From CAZOEL01 sp964578835 (GTDB lineage: Bacteria > Desulfobacterota > Syntrophobacteria > Syntrophobacterales > Syntrophobacteraceae), in assembly GCA_964578835.1 (NCBI GenBank), contig CAZOEL010000041.1, positions 1-59,981 on the forward strand: DNA of 59,981 nt, given 5' to 3'. The notes below the pieces were generated by a model. That model made no database searches. It worked only from the letters and a program-made list of their open reading frames with translations, and was not told where the DNA came from. Shown piece by piece: positions 7,957 through 16,764 of the stretch. Position numbers and translations under genes: made by a program. Each line of letters opens with the position of its first letter. Position 1 is the stretch's first letter.

Positions 7957-9213
7957 TCACAGCAATCGATTTGAAAACAGGTAAACGGTAATGCTGGAAC
8001 CTTGGTCGAGGCCCTCGACATGCTCCGGAATAACAACATAGCCATCCGCTTTTGTGAGCGTGCTGATCATTGCCGATTTTCCGAAGACGGGCGTCGCCAG
8101 AAGCCCTTCATCCGAGCGCTCGAGGATTACGGGGAAATAGTCCGTTCTGCCATGAACGGAGGGGATCTTGCGACTTAGAACAGCGCTCAGCGCATTTCCA
8201 GCCACTTCCGTACGGCCTGTCGCTTTACGGCCTTGCAAGATCATAAGGGAGGGAATGACAAACGCTCTGCAGATCATCATCGCCGATACGGGTTGTCCCG
8301 GAAGCCCCCAGAAAACTTTGCTTCCGATGCGCGCCATGATGGTCGGTTTTCCCGGCCTTATGGCTACTCCGTGCACCAGGAGCTCCGAGTCCGGGAAATG
8401 CTGCAGGATGCCGACAGTAAAATCTCTAGCCCCTACCGAACTGCCTCCGGAAAGAATCAGCACGTCATGTTCCTGTAGAGCATCCCGGCATTTTGAAACC
8501 AGAAGATCCAGATTATCCGGGACTATTTCCCTCATGGTCACCAGCGCATCGGCTTCTTCTATGTGGCCTGCGAGGCTGAAGCTGTTTATGTCCCGAATTT
8601 TGCCGGGAGGAAGCGGTCGGGTCGAGGCTTCGACGATTTCATCTCCCGTGGAAAGAATGGCGACTTTGGGCCGTTTGTAAACGGGGACGCGCGTGATTCC
8701 CAAAGACGCAAGACCTCCAATATCCTGAGGACGCAGTCTCCAGCCGGCTGGAAACATCTCCTCGCCTGCGCCTATGTCTTCTCCGGCTTTGAGCACATTA
8801 TCACCCGGAGCGACGGGCTTTGTAACCTCAATGGTTTCCCCGTCGAGAGCGCTTGTGTATTCCACCATCACCACGGCGTCCGCTCCCGCGGGAAGCATTC
8901 CCCCGGTGGGGATGGCGACCGCTTTTCCCGTTCCGACTGTCATAGAAGCGGACTCTCCCATCAGGATTTCGCCTTCTACGTCAAGCAGGGCAGGGAGGGT
9001 CTCCGAGGCTCCAAAGGTGTCTCTGGCCCTGACGGCGTACCCGTCCATAATGGCTTTGTCGAAATGAGGCACTGGCTCGGGCGCTCTAACGGGCAACGCC
9101 AGGACTCGAGCGCAGGCTGCATCGAGATCGACCATTTCGGATGAAAGTGGTTGCAGGTTCCCGAGTATCTCCAGAACCTCGTCGGCTGTTTTTACCTTGA
9201 GAAATTGAGACAT
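7957..9213 (-). CDS. moeA: molybdopterin molybdenumtransferase MoeA
   Basis: 418 aa, the usual length. It inserts molybdate (or tungstate) into adenylylated molybdopterin, the last step of Moco synthesis, in the cytoplasm. Diagnostic stretches: HFDKAIMDGYAVRA near residue 50, PTGGMLPAGADAVVMVE near 105, DINSFSL near 205, LILSGGSSVGARDF near 250, and GVAIRPGKPT plus GLPGQPVSA in the active-site region. The C-terminal domain IV is complete. Its ribosome binding site is weak. It follows sucD by about 100 bp on the same strand but need not be cotranscribed. Together with fdhD at 23 kb it implies a molybdo- or tungsto-enzyme such as formate dehydrogenase, which is not in the window. Confidence 0.95.
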   Translation of the reverse strand: MSQFLKVKTADEVLEILGNLQPLSSEMVDLDAACARVLALPVRAPEPVPHFDKAIMDGYAVRARDTFGASETLPALLDVEGEILMGESASMTVGTGKAVAIPTGGMLPAGADAVVMVEYTSALDGETIEVTKPVAPGDNVLKAGEDIGAGEEMFPAGWRLRPQDIGGLASLGITRVPVYKRPKVAILSTGDEIVEASTRPLPPGKIRDINSFSLAGHIEEADALVTMREIVPDNLDLLVSKCRDALQEHDVLILSGGSSVGARDFTVGILQHFPDSELLVHGVAIRPGKPTIMARIGSKVFWGLPGQPVSAMMICRAFVIPSLMILQGRKATGRTEVAGNALSAVLSRKIPSVHGRTDYFPVILERSDEGLLATPVFGKSAMISTLTKADGYVVIPEHVEGLDQGSSITVYLFSNRLL

Positions 9214-9313
9214 GACGTCAGCGCCCGATATAGTGAGTCCATATTACTAACATAAGCCGCAATCCGCGATGTGTCCAAATGCTGCGAAGCAAAAGAATAC
9301 GCGTGATATGGGG

Positions 9314-10189
9314 CTATAGTCCCACAAATACCTTTTTGCAGATTTCCCCGAGCTTCCCCAGATTTTCCACCACAGTGACGCCCGCTTTGCGCATAGCCTC
9401 CATTTTTGCCTGCGCCGTTCCGCTGGAGCCGCTGATGATGGCCCCCGCGTGCCCCATGCGGCGGCCCGGAGGAGCGGTAAGACCCGCAACAAAGCCCACA
9501 ACCGGTTTCGTTACGTGCTTTTGAATGTAATCGGAAGCTTCTTCTTCCGCCGATCCTCCGATCTCTCCCACCATGACGATGCCCTTGGTTCCGGGATCCT
9601 CCTGGAATGCGGCAAGGCAGTCGATGAAGTTCGTTCCGTTGACAGGATCGCCGCCGATGCCGATACACGTGCTCTGACCGATGCCCTGGCCGCTCAATTG
9701 ATGGACAACCTCATAGGTCAAAGTTCCCGAGCGTGAGACAACTCCGATGGGGCCTGGAGTGTGGATGGGACCGGGCATGATGCCGACTTTGCACTGGCCT
9801 GGAGTGATGATCCCAGGGCAATTGGGGCCGATTAGCCTCGATTTCGAACGTTTGAGATATGTTTTGACTTTCATCATGTCCATAACCGGGATGCCTTCTG
9901 TAATGGTCACAATGAGCCCGATGCCCGCATCGACCGACTCGAATATGGCGTCCGCCGCGAAGGCGGGTGGAACGAAAATCATGGAGCAATTGGCTCCCGC
10001 CTTTCGCACCGCATCTTCCACGGTGTTGAAGACGGGGATTCCTTCCACTTCCTGACCGCCCTTCCCGGGAGTGACTCCCGCCACCACATTCGTTCCATAG
10101 GCTTTGCACTGAAGGGTGTGAAACTGGCCTTCCCGTCCTGTAATGCCTTGAACCACCAATCGCGTATTCTTGTCCACCCAAATACTCAT
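9314..10189 (-). CDS. sucD: succinyl-CoA synthetase alpha subunit
   Basis: 291 aa. CoA-binding and phosphohistidine subunit of ADP-forming succinyl-CoA synthetase in the TCA cycle or in syntrophic propionate oxidation. The N-terminal CoA-binding Rossmann domain carries VVQGITGREGQFH; GPNCPGIITPG and GVVSRSGTLTYE follow, and the phosphorylated histidine is in RRMGHAGAIISG near the C-terminus. The ribosome binding site GAGGGAG is six bases before ATG. The gene starts 28 bp after the sucC stop, a standard sucCD operon. Confidence 0.97.
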   Translation of the reverse strand: MSIWVDKNTRLVVQGITGREGQFHTLQCKAYGTNVVAGVTPGKGGQEVEGIPVFNTVEDAVRKAGANCSMIFVPPAFAADAIFESVDAGIGLIVTITEGIPVMDMMKVKTYLKRSKSRLIGPNCPGIITPGQCKVGIMPGPIHTPGPIGVVSRSGTLTYEVVHQLSGQGIGQSTCIGIGGDPVNGTNFIDCLAAFQEDPGTKGIVMVGEIGGSAEEEASDYIQKHVTKPVVGFVAGLTAPPGRRMGHAGAIISGSSGTAQAKMEAMRKAGVTVVENLGKLGEICKKVFVGL

Positions 10190-10217
10190 GGATTCTCCCT
10201 CTTATGACATCCCCAAT

Positions 10218-11378
10218 CTATTTTGCTATCGATGCAACCTTTTGCGCGGCGTCAGCAAGGTTTTGAGCCACTATCAGGTTGAGCCCGGAAGACTCAAGTA
10301 TTTCCCGACCCTTTTCCACATTCGTGCCTTCCATGCGAATCACGACCGGGACGGATACCTCCACTTTTTTTGCAGCCTCGACTACCCCTTGAGCGAGAAT
10401 GTCACAGCGGAGAATGCCTCCGAAAATGTTTATGAATACGCCTTTGACATTCGGGTCGCTCAGAATGATGCGAAAGCCGTTTTCCACCATCTCGGCGCTG
10501 GCGCCGCCGCCGACGTCGAGAAAGTTCGCAGGCTCCGCCCCAGCCAGCTTGATGATGTCCATGGTAGCCATGGCGAGCCCTGCGCCGTTCACCATGTTTC
10601 CGACGCTTCCATCCATCTTGATGTAATTGAGGTTGTACTTCGAGGCTTCAACCTCCGAAGGATCCTCTTCATCAAGGTCTCTGTAGGCGAGAACATCCTT
10701 GTGGCGAAACAAGGCGTTGTCATCGAAGTTCACTTTGGCGTCCAGAGCCAGCAGTTTCTTATCCCTGGTGATAACCAGAGGATTGATCTCCAGAAGAGAA
10801 CAGTCGTAGTCGATTGAAAGCTGATAAAGTTTGGAGATCATAGGGATAAAAAGCTTCACGAGCTCGGGCTCGAGGTTCAGGCCATAGGCGAGCTTGCGCG
10901 CTTGATTCGGCTGAAAGCCGAGCATCGGGTCAACGAATGCCTTGATGATCTTTTCCGGCGTTTTGGAGGCCACTTCTTCTATGTCCGTGCCTCCGGCTTC
11001 GCTCGCCATTATGACTGTAGAGGCTGTGGATCTATCGGGCAGGATGCTGAGGTAAAGCTCCTTTTCAATCTGAAGGCCTTCTTCCACAAGAAGCTTGCGG
11101 ACCAATCTTCCTTCGGGGCCCGTCTGGTGTGTGACAAGCGTCATTCCGAGTATCTCTCCGGCTATTTTATCCATCTCTGCCTCGGATTGCGCGAGCTTCA
11201 CGCCGCCGCCCTTGCCGCGCCCCCCGGCGTGGATTTGGGCTTTGACTACTACTGGAAAGGCGCCCAATTCGGCGGCCGTCTTCTTGGCTTCCTCGACGCT
11301 GAAAGCAACCTTCCCACGAGGAATAGGGATCGCATACTTCTGAAACAACTCTTTTGCCTGGTACTCGTGAATTTTCAT
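10218..11378 (-). CDS. sucC: succinyl-CoA synthetase beta subunit
   Basis: 386 aa, full length. ATP-grasp subunit that binds the nucleotide and Mg2+ and works with SucD. The N-terminus MKIHEYQAKELFQKYAIP is diagnostic; the ATP-grasp core shows VVKAQIHAGGRGKGGGVK, and LLEINPLVIT with DAKVNFDDNA carries the metal-binding Asn and Asp. The C-terminal ligase domain has FLDVGGGA, FINIFGGILRCD and RMEGTNVEKG. The ribosome binding site is GAGGAAA. It is transcribed leftward, divergent from gatB. Confidence 0.97.
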   Translation of the reverse strand: MKIHEYQAKELFQKYAIPIPRGKVAFSVEEAKKTAAELGAFPVVVKAQIHAGGRGKGGGVKLAQSEAEMDKIAGEILGMTLVTHQTGPEGRLVRKLLVEEGLQIEKELYLSILPDRSTASTVIMASEAGGTDIEEVASKTPEKIIKAFVDPMLGFQPNQARKLAYGLNLEPELVKLFIPMISKLYQLSIDYDCSLLEINPLVITRDKKLLALDAKVNFDDNALFRHKDVLAYRDLDEEDPSEVEASKYNLNYIKMDGSVGNMVNGAGLAMATMDIIKLAGAEPANFLDVGGGASAEMVENGFRIILSDPNVKGVFINIFGGILRCDILAQGVVEAAKKVEVSVPVVIRMEGTNVEKGREILESSGLNLIVAQNLADAAQKVASIAK

Positions 11379-11687
11379 ATTTTTCCTCGTTGTGACAGAG
11401 ATAGTACGGAGTTGACATAAAACGAACAGCCTTAGTCGTCCGGTCCATTCCTAGATGAAAGACCTTTTAAAGTCAAACGCAGTTTCTCTCTTCCAATCGA
11501 GAAGTTAAACGCATCATGTCTCGAACTTGCGCGCGTGGGGCGTTGATGTTATATACTACCGCCTTCCGTTGCGCGCCGAGAGCGCCGGATTTTCCTATAG
11601 GGCAACTATGGTGGAAGGCATGGATCGCTTATTTATCGCCATTAAAGGGCAACCTTTCGCATCTCATTCGTAGAATTGGAGTCGAGT
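11379..11687. other. divergent intergenic region sucC / gatB
   Basis: About 310 bp that must hold the promoters for sucCD (leftward) and gatB (rightward). I see no conserved RNA element, repeat or further gene in it, and no promoter good enough to call. Confidence 0.5.
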
Positions 11688-13118
11688 ATGGAATATGAAC
11701 CGGTTATCGGTTTGGAAGTTCACGCCCAACTGCTGACCAGGAGCAAGATTTTTTGCAGTTGCTCCACCACGTTCGGGGCGAGTCCCAATAGTCATACGTG
11801 CCCTGTATGCCTCGGAATGCCGGGGGTGCTTCCCGTACTCAATCGAAACGTAGTAGAATTTACTATGAAAATGGCCTTGGCGACCCATTGCCGTATCGCT
11901 CCCTACAGCCGTTTTGCGCGTAAGAATTATTTTTATCCCGATCTTCCGAAAGGATATCAGATTTCGCAGTATGAGCTTCCGCTTGCAGAAGGGGGTTGGG
12001 TGGAGGTTGAAACCGGGCTCGGTGCGAAGCGCGTTAGAATCAACAGGATTCACATGGAGGAGGATGCCGGCAAGCTCATCCATGATGAATTTCAGCCGCT
12101 GAGCTATGTGGATTTCAATCGCACCGGAGTGCCGCTCATGGAGATAGTGAGCGAGCCCGATATAGAGACTTCGGAGGAGGCTGCGGCGTATCTCAGGAGC
12201 CTGCGAGAAATCCTCCGCTATCTCGAAATTTGCGACGGAAACATGGAAGAAGGCAGCATGCGCTGCGACGCCAACATATCGCTTCGTCCCAAGGGAGCTA
12301 CTGCTCTCGGCGTCAAAACCGAGCTCAAGAACATGAACTCTTTTCGGAATGTGCAAAAGGCCCTGGAATTCGAAATCAGAAGGCAGAGGGCTCTTCTCGA
12401 AAGAGGAGAGCCGGTCATACAGGAGACGAGGCTCTGGGATGCGAATCGCAATGTAACTTTGAGCATGCGGGGGAAAGAGGAAGCTCATGACTACCGCTAT
12501 TTTCCCGACCCCGATCTGACGCCCATTTCCATAGACAATGACTGGATCGAAGCGGTGCGGGCGTCACTTCCGGAACTGCCGGAGGCGAAGCGGGAGCGTT
12601 TCATCAAGGAATACTCCCTGCCGGCCTATGACGCTCAGGTGCTCACCTCTTCCAAGGCTTTGGCCGCCTATTTCGAAGCCGTCGTCGGCGCTTTCCCGCA
12701 GCCGAAGATCGTCAGCAACTGGATCATGTCCGAGCTCATGCGCGAGCTCAAACGAGACGAGCGCGAAATTGACGCCTGCCCGGTGCCTCCGGAGAATCTG
12801 GCCGAGCTCCTGCAGTTGATGGATACGGGCGTTGTCAGCGGCAAGATTGCCAAATCGGTCTTCGATGAAATGTACAGCACCGGAAAGCAAGCCAAAAAGA
12901 TCGTTGAGGAAAAAGGCCTGGTGCAGGTCAAGGACGAGGGCGCGATTGAAGCCGTGATAGACGAAGTCCTTTCAGAAAGTGTTAAGGAAGTCGAAGAATA
13001 TAGAAAAGGCAAAGAGAAGTTATTTGGGTTTTTTGTGGGCCAAGTTATGAAGAAGACAAAGGGTAAAGCCAATCCCAAGGTGGTGAATGACCTCCTCCGG
13101 AACAAGCTTTCACAATAG
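11688..13118 (+). CDS. gatB: Asp/Glu-tRNA amidotransferase subunit B
   Basis: 476 aa. Kinase/tRNA-binding subunit of GatCAB, which converts Asp-tRNA(Asn) and Glu-tRNA(Gln) to the amide forms. The start MEYEPVIGLEVHAQL is typical; ATG at 11688 has GGAG seven bases upstream, and an in-frame TTG lies 12 bp earlier. Zn-ligand cysteines are in FCSCSTTF and CPVCLGMPG. RINRIHMEEDAGKLIH, DFNRTGVPLMEIVSEPD and GSMRCDANISLRP are family signatures, and the C-terminal helical and YqeY-like tail (GQVMKKTKGKANP) is intact. gatA and gatC are absent here. Since glnS is also present (42.3 kb), the complex probably serves mainly Asn-tRNA formation (inference). Confidence 0.97.
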   Translation: MEYEPVIGLEVHAQLLTRSKIFCSCSTTFGASPNSHTCPVCLGMPGVLPVLNRNVVEFTMKMALATHCRIAPYSRFARKNYFYPDLPKGYQISQYELPLAEGGWVEVETGLGAKRVRINRIHMEEDAGKLIHDEFQPLSYVDFNRTGVPLMEIVSEPDIETSEEAAAYLRSLREILRYLEICDGNMEEGSMRCDANISLRPKGATALGVKTELKNMNSFRNVQKALEFEIRRQRALLERGEPVIQETRLWDANRNVTLSMRGKEEAHDYRYFPDPDLTPISIDNDWIEAVRASLPELPEAKRERFIKEYSLPAYDAQVLTSSKALAAYFEAVVGAFPQPKIVSNWIMSELMRELKRDEREIDACPVPPENLAELLQLMDTGVVSGKIAKSVFDEMYSTGKQAKKIVEEKGLVQVKDEGAIEAVIDEVLSESVKEVEEYRKGKEKLFGFFVGQVMKKTKGKANPKVVNDLLRNKLSQ

Positions 13119-13168
13119 CAGGCGGTTATGGAGTCCATCGACTCTCTAACAAGCCGGGAGATTGAAAG

Positions 13169-14221
13169 ATGTCGGAAAAATGGCTGCCTCCCATTTATCG
13201 GGATGGAGATATCGTAGTCATATTGGACCAGAGATTGCTGCCGCACCGCGAGGTTGAGCTGCGGTGCGATTCGCTTAAGGACGTAGTCAAAGCCATAAAG
13301 AACATGGCCATCCGCGGGGCTCCCGCCATAGGGGTCGCAGCGGCCATGGCTCTTGCTCTGGGCGCCCGCTCCATTATTGCGGCGGATACGGAGACCTTTA
13401 AGAGCAAGCTGGTGCGTCTTTGCGAACAGGTTCGAACGGCTCGCCCCACGGCGGTTAATTTGAGCTGGGCCGTCGATAGAGTGTATTCGGTTGTTGTGTC
13501 GCATCCGGAAGCTTCAGTGAGCGAGTTGAAGGGGCTCATCGTGAACGAGGCCGACAAGATTCTCGAGGAGGATGTGCTCATCAACCAGAAGATCGGTTCC
13601 GCGGGCGCCGCGGTGATACCCAAGGGAGCGCGGGTTCTCACGTACTGCAATGCCGGAGCCCTGGCTACGGCCGATTATGGAACGGCGCTGGGAGTGATTC
13701 GCTCTGCTCATGCCGCGGATCCTTCCATTCAGGTCTTTTCCTGTGAGACCCGGCCTTTCCTGCAGGGCGCCAGGCTTACCTGTTTCGAGCTTGCTCGCGC
13801 CGGCATCCCTGTTACCTTGATTACCGACAATGCCGCGGGAAGTCTCATGCAGCAGAAGAGGATAGACGTTGTTGTGGTTGGAGCGGACCGCATCGCAGCC
13901 AACGGCGACACAGCCAATAAGATCGGCACATACACCATGGCTGTCTTAGCGCATGTCAACAACATCCCCTTTTATGTGGCGGCTCCTCGCTCGACCATAG
14001 ATCCGACAATCGCCAATGGATTGGATATTCCCATCGAACAGCGCGACCCCAGGGAAGTTACTCATTTACACGGAAGGCCCGTCGCACCGGACGGAGTTAC
14101 TGCTTTGAATCCGGCATTTGATGTGACTCCAAGTAAATACATTGATGGAATAATTACGGAAGTCGGCATTCTTGAGAAGCCTTTCACCAAATCCATCCGC
14201 GGCGCTCTAAAGGAGCAGTGA
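13169..14221 (+). CDS. mtnA: S-methyl-5-thioribose-1-phosphate isomerase
   Basis: 350 aa. Converts methylthioribose-1-phosphate to methylthioribulose-1-phosphate in methionine salvage; belongs to the eIF2B-like fold. Features: KNMAIRGAPAIGVAAA near residue 45, catalytic Cys in LTYCNAGALATADYGTALG near 155-175, CETRPFLQGARLT, and catalytic Asp in VGADRIAANGDTANKIGTY near 235. The ribosome binding site GGGAG precedes ATG. It starts 50 bp after gatB, probably cotranscribed. Other mtn genes are not seen, so in this organism it may belong to an anaerobic MTA-isoprenoid or dihydroxyacetone-phosphate type shunt (inference). Confidence 0.95.
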   Translation: MSEKWLPPIYRDGDIVVILDQRLLPHREVELRCDSLKDVVKAIKNMAIRGAPAIGVAAAMALALGARSIIAADTETFKSKLVRLCEQVRTARPTAVNLSWAVDRVYSVVVSHPEASVSELKGLIVNEADKILEEDVLINQKIGSAGAAVIPKGARVLTYCNAGALATADYGTALGVIRSAHAADPSIQVFSCETRPFLQGARLTCFELARAGIPVTLITDNAAGSLMQQKRIDVVVVGADRIAANGDTANKIGTYTMAVLAHVNNIPFYVAAPRSTIDPTIANGLDIPIEQRDPREVTHLHGRPVAPDGVTALNPAFDVTPSKYIDGIITEVGILEKPFTKSIRGALKEQ

Positions 14222-14229
14222 TTGATCCA

Positions 14230-14315
14230 GAACGCCCGAACAAAGCTCTTTACCTTTGCTTGACCCGCCTGACTTCAAAACAGCTTTGTTCGGGCGTTCG
14301 CGCATGCAGCATGCG
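14230..14315. repeat. 18-bp perfect inverted repeat plus adjacent palindrome after mtnA
   Basis: The 18 bases at 14230-14247 (beginning GAACGCCCGAACAAAG) are exactly complementary to 14282-14299, separated by 34 bases. Directly after, CGCATGC-A-GCATGCG (14301-14315) is a second perfect hairpin. The pair begins 9 bp beyond the mtnA stop. It may end mtnA transcription, though no T-run follows, or be a palindromic insertion element without a gene. Confidence 0.6.
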
Positions 14316-14521
14316 TCTGTCGTCGCTCTCACGCCGGAGTCTTTTAGCGATTGCTCTTTTTTGATTCTTTGGGTATGACTGAGCAAACCAGCGCCGAACA
14401 AAGACCTCTTAGCTCCCGGTGCGGCTTTCTGGCGTTTCATACCGTATCCTTGTTTTGTCGCCGGAGGTTGGCGGCGAGGCGTTTGGCGGGATAAGAGAAA
14501 TAGTGTTCAGGGAGGCGCCGT

Positions 14522-14620
14522 ATGAAGAGCGCTCGCGTGGAGCGACCGAGTCAAAAGAGTGAAGCCCGCTCAGACTGGTTGGAGATTGTCATAAGCGTTG
14601 GCTTTCGCCTTCGAGGATGA
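14522..14620 (+). CDS. possible 32-aa leader peptide coupled to the kinase gene
   Basis: A short frame opens with ATG at 14522, six bases after GGGAGG, and encodes a 32-residue basic peptide (MKSARVERPSQ...GFRLRG). Its TGA at 14618-14620 overlaps an ATG of the next gene (ATGA), the arrangement of translational coupling. Nothing else supports it; such overlaps arise by chance. If real it may tune translation of the sensor kinase. Confidence 0.35.
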   Translation: MKSARVERPSQKSEARSDWLEIVISVGFRLRG

Positions 14621-14625
14621 GAGAG

Positions 14626-16458
14626 ATGCGAAAAAGCTCTTCTTTTAAAATGCGATTGATAGTTTCTCTTTGGATAGTACTGACTCTCCTCTTACTGATT
14701 CCCTCATGGCTTTACCACAATACGCTCAATCGCGAGATGCTCGCCTACTCGAAAGAGAACGCTGTCCGTCAACTTGATATCGTTCGTTGGATGCTGAGCA
14801 GCGCGGAAAGCTTTCCAGACGTAAAACATCTCCAGCAGTGGGTCGTGGGGACTTCTCAATTCATGCATTTCCGCATCACCTACGTGGCGGAAGGCGGTCG
14901 TGTGATTGCCGACTCGGACATTCCATTCGAACAGATCGGCAGCATGGAGAACTTTTACACGCGTCCAGAAATCCTCCAAGCTCGCGATCAGGAATTGGGA
15001 CTAATAATCCGGACGAGCAGGGTGGATAAAAATGAGTACATTTATGTGGCGAGGAAAGTGGCGCCCAAGGGGGATGTACCCCCCGGAATCATTCGTGCGG
15101 CGGCGCCCCTCTCCAACGTTGCAGAGTTGTTGAGCAGGCAGCAGAACCTGCTGTTTGCCGGATTGACGCTGATCCTTTTGGCGGTAGCCTTTATGAGCTA
15201 CATTCTCACTCGCGAGCTGAACAGTTCTATTCGGAGCATCGTAGAGGCGGCAGAGGCCATCGGGAAGGGTGATTTCAGACAACGTTTGCGCTTCAGCCCC
15301 GGTCACGAGTTTCACCCAATTGCCAACGCCGTCAACCAGATGACGGCAAAGGTCGATAAGACCATCCAGGATATTTCGGAGCAAAATCGCCAGCTCGAAG
15401 CCGTATTCAGCCGTATGCACGAAGGGGTCATGGTGTTGGACTCCCGTGGTAAGGTCCAATCTGTGAACCGCGCGATGTCGACTCTCATCAGCAAAGCTGT
15501 CAAACCGGTGGGGCGCAGGCCTTTGGAGCTTTTTATGAACCTCGAGCTTCAAGGGGCTTGCGATCATGTGCTCGAAGCGAAGAGCGGCTTTGAAGAAACC
15601 CCGTATCGTCTGCAGGTCGTTTTGGGCGGAGAGCGCATCTATGATGTCAGCATCGTCAGAGTGCGGGATAGTCAGAGAGAAATCGGCGCGGTCGTTGTCT
15701 TTCACGACATCTCCGAAATAAGGCGCCTCGAAAAGGTGCGCGAAGACTTTGTCGCCAATGTTTCCCACGAATTGAGCACTCCTCTGGCCACGATCAAAGG
15801 ATATGCGGCGACTCTTCTTACTGAAGCTCGTCATGACCCTGATGCTCTCTCCTCTTTTGTGCAGAGCATTCTGAAGAATACGGACCACATGGTCAAGATG
15901 GTCGACGACCTGTTGCAGCTTGCCAGGCTCCAAGCTCTGGAAAAACCGGTTAAACCGGTTGCCGTCGACGCAGCGGAAGCTTTTCAGGCTGCATGGAGAG
16001 CGTGCGCTCCCATGGCTGAGGCAAAAGAGATAAGACTTGTTGATGGACTCTCCGATCGAGGATCTCGGGTTGCGGCCGATTTTGATCTGTTGGTCCAGGT
16101 TTTTCGAAACCTGGTTGAAAACGGGATTCGTTATAGCCCTGCAGGAGGTGAGCTGGCGGTGTTTTTCGAAGACAGAGGCGACAGGGTCACTTTTGGAGTG
16201 AGGGATGAGGGGCCGGGCATCACCAAACCCCACCAGCAGAGAATATTCGAGCGTTTCTATCGCGTCGAGAGGGACCGAAGCGCAAGCTTTGGAAGCACGG
16301 GCCTGGGACTAGCCATCTGTAGACACATCATTCGCAATCACGGTGGAACGATTTGGGTGCAGAGCCCAAATGAAGGAGAAGCCGCAGGCTCTACGTTTTT
16401 CTTCTCGCTGTCTCATGCGGATGACGATCAGAAGACGGAGGAAAGTAAGACACGCTGA
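14626..16458 (+). CDS. phoR: PhoR-like sensor histidine kinase
   Basis: About 610 aa, inner-membrane sensor. Two transmembrane helices (about 8-27 and 175-195) bracket a periplasmic sensor domain. Next come HAMP (about 196-250), a PAS domain (about 255-365), HisKA with the phosphoacceptor in FVANVSHELSTPLATIKGY (about 385), and HATPase_c with boxes NLVENGIRYSP, RDEGPGI and STGLGLAI. I take ATG at 14626, with GAGG nine bases upstream, rather than 14617. phoU follows after about 300 bp, which supports a phosphate-sensing role. However, no phoB or pst genes are present here, so PhoR is an inference from architecture plus neighbour. Confidence 0.85.
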   Translation: MRKSSSFKMRLIVSLWIVLTLLLLIPSWLYHNTLNREMLAYSKENAVRQLDIVRWMLSSAESFPDVKHLQQWVVGTSQFMHFRITYVAEGGRVIADSDIPFEQIGSMENFYTRPEILQARDQELGLIIRTSRVDKNEYIYVARKVAPKGDVPPGIIRAAAPLSNVAELLSRQQNLLFAGLTLILLAVAFMSYILTRELNSSIRSIVEAAEAIGKGDFRQRLRFSPGHEFHPIANAVNQMTAKVDKTIQDISEQNRQLEAVFSRMHEGVMVLDSRGKVQSVNRAMSTLISKAVKPVGRRPLELFMNLELQGACDHVLEAKSGFEETPYRLQVVLGGERIYDVSIVRVRDSQREIGAVVVFHDISEIRRLEKVREDFVANVSHELSTPLATIKGYAATLLTEARHDPDALSSFVQSILKNTDHMVKMVDDLLQLARLQALEKPVKPVAVDAAEAFQAAWRACAPMAEAKEIRLVDGLSDRGSRVAADFDLLVQVFRNLVENGIRYSPAGGELAVFFEDRGDRVTFGVRDEGPGITKPHQQRIFERFYRVERDRSASFGSTGLGLAICRHIIRNHGGTIWVQSPNEGEAAGSTFFFSLSHADDDQKTEESKTR

Positions 16459-16764
16459 CGCCGCATGGAGTAGCTTGATTTTTTGTTTGCGATTTCCATG
16501 TATTGCATGATATATCCATTACACTCTCCTTTAACTGGAAACCAGCTCTCATTAGCCCTTCCGGTTGTGGAAAAATTACCGTTATTTGGAAATCCCTGTT
16601 CGATCTTTGATGATTCGGCTCTGTTGGCGTGGAATGGATGGACGCGTCGCCGATTCTTCGATTTGGGTGGGGGGGAGATATTGTCTGGAAGAGCGTTTAG
16701 AACAACCGGAAGGATATCCGGGCAAGGAACCGGATAGGAAGCGGCTCGGTTAGGAGTATAGTGT
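16459..16764. other. intergenic region before phoU
   Basis: About 305 bp between the kinase and phoU. A short imperfect dyad (CCGG...CCGG) lies near 16705-16735. No gene, PHO box or RNA element that I can support. Confidence 0.4.

Noticed and set aside
7690..7974. Rightward open frame of 94 codons before moeA
   Set aside because: No ribosome binding site, no protein-like composition, and it runs into the antisense of moeA.
16483..16737. Rightward open frame of 84 codons between the kinase and phoU
   Set aside because: No family resemblance, no proper ribosome binding site.
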